Source: Lachnospiraceae bacterium
GTDB taxonomy: Bacteria; Bacillota; Clostridia; Lachnospirales; Lachnospiraceae
DNA: 64,000 nucleotides
Assembly: GCA_016282745.1 (NCBI GenBank)
Contig: JAEELL010000111.1
Location: 1-64,000 of the forward strand
Direction of reading: 5' to 3'
Shown: in pieces, positions 60,341 to 64,000 of the stretch
Layout of the letters: each line of letters opens with the position of its first letter
How positions within the stretch are numbered: position 1 is the stretch's first letter
Position numbers and translations under genes: made by a program
The notes under the pieces: generated by a model
The model's database searches: none
What the model was told of the DNA's origin: nothing
What the model saw: the letters and a program-made list of their open reading frames with translations, nothing else

Positions 60341-61762
60341 ATGTGGGGATATATAGTTTGGGACTGCATCTTACTGTTGATATGTGTGACAACTTTTTTT
60401 TACAGGAGAGAGGACCGGGATAAATGCAAGAGTGATAACAGATTGTGGTTGTTTTACGGGACTGCGATGTTTGTGGCAGATTATGTTTTTAAAAAGCCGG
60501 TACGCCACAACATGGACAGGGTGAAAAAACGAATCAGCGAAATACATGCTAAAGAAAAGGCCGAGTTCGAGACATATTTATATGTTGTGGACAAGATTGC
60601 CATAGTTATATTTGTGATAGTTGTGTCATCAGCACTGTCGACAGTCATAAAGATTAAATACATAAAAGACAATAAGGCAATAAGTGAAGTTTACAGGGAG
60701 GAACTGCTTGAAAATAATATGGATATCGACGCTTTCATAGAAGGTGAGAGGGAAACTTTTTCCATTGAAATAATGCCCAGAGAATACACTGAATCGGAAG
60801 CACAAAAAAGGCTCGATGGAGCCGCGGAAAAATTAGAGAAAATAATGCTTGCTGATAATGAATCCTGTAGCCATATTGATTGTAATCTGAATTTGTGTGA
60901 GTCAATTCCGGAGAGTAATGTAACAGTAGGTTGGGAGTTGAGTGATACGGATGTGATAGATGAAAGGGGAATGATTGGAGAAGAAGTGCCAAAATCCGGA
61001 GCAGATGTTGAGATAAAGGCGACTTTAAGTTTCAAACAGTATACAAAAGAGGTGAATTATTATCTGAAAGTATTTCCTAAGTCCGACAACAGTAATTTAG
61101 GTTATTATGTGCAAAAAGTAATAGACAGTGAGGGAAAAACGAAAACCAAAATCGGACTTCCGAAAAAATATAATGGAAAGGATATTACGTATTACGAAAA
61201 GAAGAGTGATGTGGGAATTCTGTTTTTGATACTGGGATTCTTTGTGGGGATAGCGGTATTCATTTTGAAAGACAGAGATCTTGATCGCGACATTTGTAAA
61301 AGAAATGAAGAGATGGCTGCAGACTATCCGGAAATTGTCAGTAATACAATGCTTCTTCTGAAAGCGGGGATGTCATTTCAGCATACCTGGGAGTTAATTT
61401 TGAGAATGAACAGTGAGAAAAGTGACAGATACGCATATAGGGAGATGAAGAATACACTGTATAAAATCAGGGGAGGTGTCTCGGAATATGCCGCCCTGGA
61501 ACAATTTGGAAAGAACTGTGCAATTCACAGTTATGTCAGGTTTTCAAACATTATTAACCAGAATATCAGGAGGGGGAGTGAAGATATTTGTAAGAGTCTG
61601 GAGGAAGAACTGGAAAGAGCGTTGAGTGAGAAAAAGGGTAATGCACTGAAACTGGGAGAAGCGGCAGGAACAAAGCTGTTGGCACCGATGATTGTTCATC
61701 TTATTCTCAGTATAGTTTTGATTATTGTTCCGGCGTTTTTATCGGTAAACGGAAATATATAG
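60341..61762 (+). CDS. tadC: TadC-type platform protein with a large extracytoplasmic insert
   Basis: A 473-residue second platform protein. The C-terminal type II secretion F domain is normal (NTMLLLKAGMSFQHTWELIL, FSNIINQNIRRGS, and a final membrane segment LLAPMIVHLILSIVLIIV). Between membrane segments near residues 85-105 and 300-320 there is an insert of nearly 200 residues (YREELLENNMDIDAFIEGER, ATLSFKQYTKEVNYYL) that should lie outside the cell. TadC proteins are usually about 300 residues without it. ATG 60341 follows AGAGG. It may contact the pilus or the wall. Confidence 0.82.
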   Translation: MWGYIVWDCILLLICVTTFFYRREDRDKCKSDNRLWLFYGTAMFVADYVFKKPVRHNMDRVKKRISEIHAKEKAEFETYLYVVDKIAIVIFVIVVSSALSTVIKIKYIKDNKAISEVYREELLENNMDIDAFIEGERETFSIEIMPREYTESEAQKRLDGAAEKLEKIMLADNESCSHIDCNLNLCESIPESNVTVGWELSDTDVIDERGMIGEEVPKSGADVEIKATLSFKQYTKEVNYYLKVFPKSDNSNLGYYVQKVIDSEGKTKTKIGLPKKYNGKDITYYEKKSDVGILFLILGFFVGIAVFILKDRDLDRDICKRNEEMAADYPEIVSNTMLLLKAGMSFQHTWELILRMNSEKSDRYAYREMKNTLYKIRGGVSEYAALEQFGKNCAIHSYVRFSNIINQNIRRGSEDICKSLEEELERALSEKKGNALKLGEAAGTKLLAPMIVHLILSIVLIIVPAFLSVNGNI

Positions 61763-61779
61763 ATGGACAGATATAACAG

Positions 61780-61843
61780 AACTTATCCGCTGAGCAAAAG
61801 ATGACACAGAAAAGCAACTTACCCGCTGAGCAAAAGATGACAC
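61780..61843. repeat. 28-bp direct repeat in the spacer before the pilin gene
   Basis: AACTTATCCGCTGAGCAAAA at 61780 recurs as AACTTACCCGCTGAGCAAAA at 61816, each followed by GATGACAC; the period is 36 bp. No function is apparent. Confidence 0.8.
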
Positions 61844-61900
61844 CCATAGTGTAAAAAGGCGGATGTGCGAAAAATAACTAAGAAGCAGGAGGTATTTAAT

Positions 61901-62173
61901 ATGCAGACAATAAGAAAAATATTTGGAAATAAAACAAGTGGAGAAAAAAACGAAATACCACAGAGTATTAAAAATAACACCCAAAACAATATCAAAAACA
62001 GTTTAGGGAAAATAAAAAATAAACTCATTCATGGAGAAGAGGGAATGGGTGTTGTGGAGGTTATTCTAATTATTGTAGTTCTTATCGGAATAGCTTCAGT
62101 ATTTAAGACAGAGATAAACGGAGTTGTGAAAACAATATTTATAACAATCAAATCACAGGTAGGATCATTTTAG
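61901..62173 (+). CDS. Flp-type pilin-like protein
   Basis: A 90-residue prepilin-like protein and the likely main subunit of the Tad pilus. After a hydrophilic leader of about 47 residues comes EEGMGVVEVILIIVVLIGIA, a hydrophobic helix with Glu at +5 after the predicted cleavage in front of MGVVE, which fits a class 3 prepilin. The leader is longer than in proteobacterial Flp, as is common in Firmicutes. ATG 61901 has GGAGGT upstream; a longer frame from 61865 has no site. No prepilin peptidase is in the window. Confidence 0.78.
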   Translation: MQTIRKIFGNKTSGEKNEIPQSIKNNTQNNIKNSLGKIKNKLIHGEEGMGVVEVILIIVVLIGIASVFKTEINGVVKTIFITIKSQVGSF

Positions 62174-62175
62174 CG

Positions 62176-64000
62176 ATGAAAAAAGAAAAAGGGAGTATCA
62201 CGGTCTTTTTCAGTTTGACTTTTACACTGATAATAGCATTATTATGCACGGTTGCTGAATCTTCAAAAGTTTACGTTTCTTATTCGAGAGCAAAGAGTAT
62301 GTCATACATGGCTACAGAGTCGGAAATGGCAGGCTATGCCAGAGAACTGTTTGATGAATACGGAGCCTTGGCGGTATGGGACAAAAACATATCGCAATCT
62401 CTAAGATCCTTTGCCGAACTGAATAATTCAGACAGTGCAATAGTTTTGGAAGATGTCAGTACTACCGGAGACAACTCGGTGACAGGAGGCGGAGCAGATG
62501 CTTTTATACGGCAGATTACTGAATATGAGAAATATGAAGTGGTTGAAAAAGGAGCAGAGTATATAATTGAATGTCTGAATAAGTACAGGGAAAATGAGGA
62601 AGAAGCGGGAGACAAAAAAATTGATGCAGGGAAAATGTTTTCCAAAGAAAATTCAAAGCTGATAGAAGAATTATCAGAATCTGCTAAAAATACAGATAAA
62701 CAGATTCGAAGGATAGTCAACAGGAAAGGCGATGGTATAAGGGTTGCAGAGCAGATAGAAAAGCTGCTTGAGAAGGAAAAAGACGGTTTTACAGAAAATG
62801 GAATAAGTAAAATAAAAAAAGAAAAGGAGAAACTGTCAAAATATATCGGAGAGATGAAAAAAAATATCGGGGATATCGAAAAGGCAGGAAATAATTATGA
62901 AACGAAAAGAAAGCAGGTTTATGAGAAACTTGATGAGAATATAAGAAAGAGTCTATCAGACAACTGGGACACAAACAGCATTTTAATAACGGAAATTAGG
63001 GAGAATATCAGGTTGCTTGAAGAAAATGAAATGGTTGAACTTGATAATTATCTTAATTCTTTGGAGAAAGGGAATAAACCTGATTTGGAAGAAATCAGAA
63101 AAAGTATACTGAATCCTCTAAATTGCAGGCTTGCCGACACAGATGTATTGATTGACGGGCTTATTGTGAATAAGGATAGTATCGATGAAAATCAAAAGAA
63201 TAATCTCAAAGAGTTGTATGAAACTTCGAAGAAACTTGTTCAAGACGGGGTATTGGGGCTGGTAATTGAAAATGCAGATGATTTATCAAAAAGTGCGGTA
63301 GATACTAAATGCTTACCCTCAAAAGAAACGAGTAACTTATCAAAAATACACACACTTGATAATCTGATTAATAAAGGATTATTTGTAGCATACATTAACA
63401 ATAATTTTAATTGCTATACAAAGTCCGATGTAAAGAAAGATACAGCTCTTTTGTATGAGATGGAATACATTATTAACGGTAAAGATACGGACAAAAATAA
63501 TCTGTCTGCCACAGTTACAAAACTTGTTGCTATACGTCAGGTCATCAATAATATCTGCATACTGAATGATTCTTCAAAGATATCGGAGTGTGAAGAGGCT
63601 GCATTATTAATAAGTATTGTGATAGGACTTCCGGAACTTCAGCCCGCTATAAAAGTGCTGTTAATTGAAGCGTGGGCATTATCGGAGTCAGTTTGGGAAG
63701 TCAGAGAACTGCTAAAAGGTAATTCTTTGGAACTGATAAAAAGTTCAAAAGACTGGAAGACGAGTCTGTGGGGAATGGGAAACTCCATTTCAAAAGAATG
63801 TGAGAATTCTGTAGGAACAGAGTCAGGCGATAAAAAAATAGCTGATTTCAAAATTAGTTATGAAATATATCTGGATATATTACTCATGATTGAAGGAAAA
63901 CAAAAACTGGATTACAGAGCTATGGATCTGATGCAGGCAAATATGACAAAGAAATATAATTCAGATTTTAAGATGGCCGATTGTGTAAATAATATAGAGG
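62176..64000 (+). CDS. Large TadE-like/DUF5702-type protein, cut off by the window end
   Basis: At least 608 residues with no stop before the window end. It starts 2 bp after the pilin stop and is clearly coupled. The first 30 residues are an N-terminal membrane helix with a prepilin-like layout (KKEKGSITVFFSLTFTLIIA, LLCTVAESSKVYVSYSRA), typical of large pseudopilin-like proteins in Firmicute Tad operons. The remainder is helical and coiled-coil-rich (KIKKEKEKLSKYIGEMKKNI) and extracytoplasmic. It probably acts as a minor pilin or assembly tether. The true length is unknown. Confidence 0.75.
   Translation, partial: MKKEKGSITVFFSLTFTLIIALLCTVAESSKVYVSYSRAKSMSYMATESEMAGYARELFDEYGALAVWDKNISQSLRSFAELNNSDSAIVLEDVSTTGDNSVTGGGADAFIRQITEYEKYEVVEKGAEYIIECLNKYRENEEEAGDKKIDAGKMFSKENSKLIEELSESAKNTDKQIRRIVNRKGDGIRVAEQIEKLLEKEKDGFTENGISKIKKEKEKLSKYIGEMKKNIGDIEKAGNNYETKRKQVYEKLDENIRKSLSDNWDTNSILITEIRENIRLLEENEMVELDNYLNSLEKGNKPDLEEIRKSILNPLNCRLADTDVLIDGLIVNKDSIDENQKNNLKELYETSKKLVQDGVLGLVIENADDLSKSAVDTKCLPSKETSNLSKIHTLDNLINKGLFVAYINNNFNCYTKSDVKKDTALLYEMEYIINGKDTDKNNLSATVTKLVAIRQVINNICILNDSSKISECEEAALLISIVIGLPELQPAIKVLLIEAWALSESVWEVRELLKGNSLELIKSSKDWKTSLWGMGNSISKECENSVGTESGDKKIADFKISYEIYLDILLMIEGKQKLDYRAMDLMQANMTKKYNSDFKMADCVNNIE

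Noticed and set aside
1..64000. tRNA or rRNA genes
   Set aside because: No stretch with tRNA arm signatures or ribosomal RNA sequence was noticed. The insertion target is tadA, not a tRNA gene.

Overview
The window looks like a chromosomal segment of a low-G+C Gram-positive anaerobe, most likely a member of the Lachnospiraceae (Clostridia). The signs are strong AGGAGG ribosome sites before almost every gene, AT-rich third codon positions, a CDP-glycerol-based wall polymer locus, a Firmicute-style Tad pilus operon, Lys/Thr-rich fibronectin-like secreted proteins and a decayed gut-type beta-glucuronidase. The species is not identified.

Region 1 (about 0.2-13.2 kb) makes a cell-surface polymer. 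It holds a LytR-CpsA-Psr (LCP) ligase on the minus strand, then a co-directional series: a polyprenyl-phosphate sugar-1-P transferase, a GT2, a glycerophosphotransferase, a glycerophosphotransferase-GT4 fusion, glycerol-3-P cytidylyltransferase (tagD) and two GT2-glycerophosphotransferase fusions. The exporter pair tagG/tagH lies 20 kb further on (33.5-35.1 kb). Region 2 (13.2-17.1 kb) is a stress-type operon: an XpaC-like protein, a solute-binding/VWA fusion and TelA. It is followed by a secreted LRR protein.

Region 3 (20.0-33.3 kb) is a compact co-directional cluster that I do not recognise as any described pathway. It encodes a stand-alone adenylation-carrier protein, a three-gene ABC exporter, a NTP_transf_5-type nucleotidyltransferase, a CYTH domain fused to a BtrH-like domain, two tandem P-loop kinases, a 933-residue HAD-phosphoribosyltransferase-TrpF-like fusion, an orphan protein and a Cof-type HAD phosphatase. 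The parts suggest synthesis and export of an aminoacylated phosphorylated small molecule. This is the best candidate for an undescribed system.

Region 4 (35-42.4 kb) is ordinary chromosome: mtnN, a membrane protein, pgi, two secreted proteins, a beta-glucuronidase pseudogene and a hemolysin III homologue.

Region 5 (42.5-64 kb) is a Tad/Flp pilus operon (tadZ, tadA, tadB, tadC, Flp-like pilin, TadE-like) whose ATPase gene tadA is split by a 14.6-kb integrative mobilizable element (44473-59095). Joining the two tadA pieces at a shared CA dinucleotide gives an intact 399-residue reading frame. The element carries a large serine recombinase, a linked recombinase-like protein with no catalytic serine, an excisionase, an XRE repressor with palindromic operators, an Eco57I-like restriction-modification set, a relaxase/MobC module with an oriT-like region and a family B DNA polymerase. 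On circularisation the integrase frame would run through attP and end directly on the ribosome site of the polymerase gene, so excision should switch on the replication and mobilisation genes.

Several intergenic spaces hold multi-armed palindromic (cloverleaf-like) elements. One family has two copies with compensating base-pair changes.
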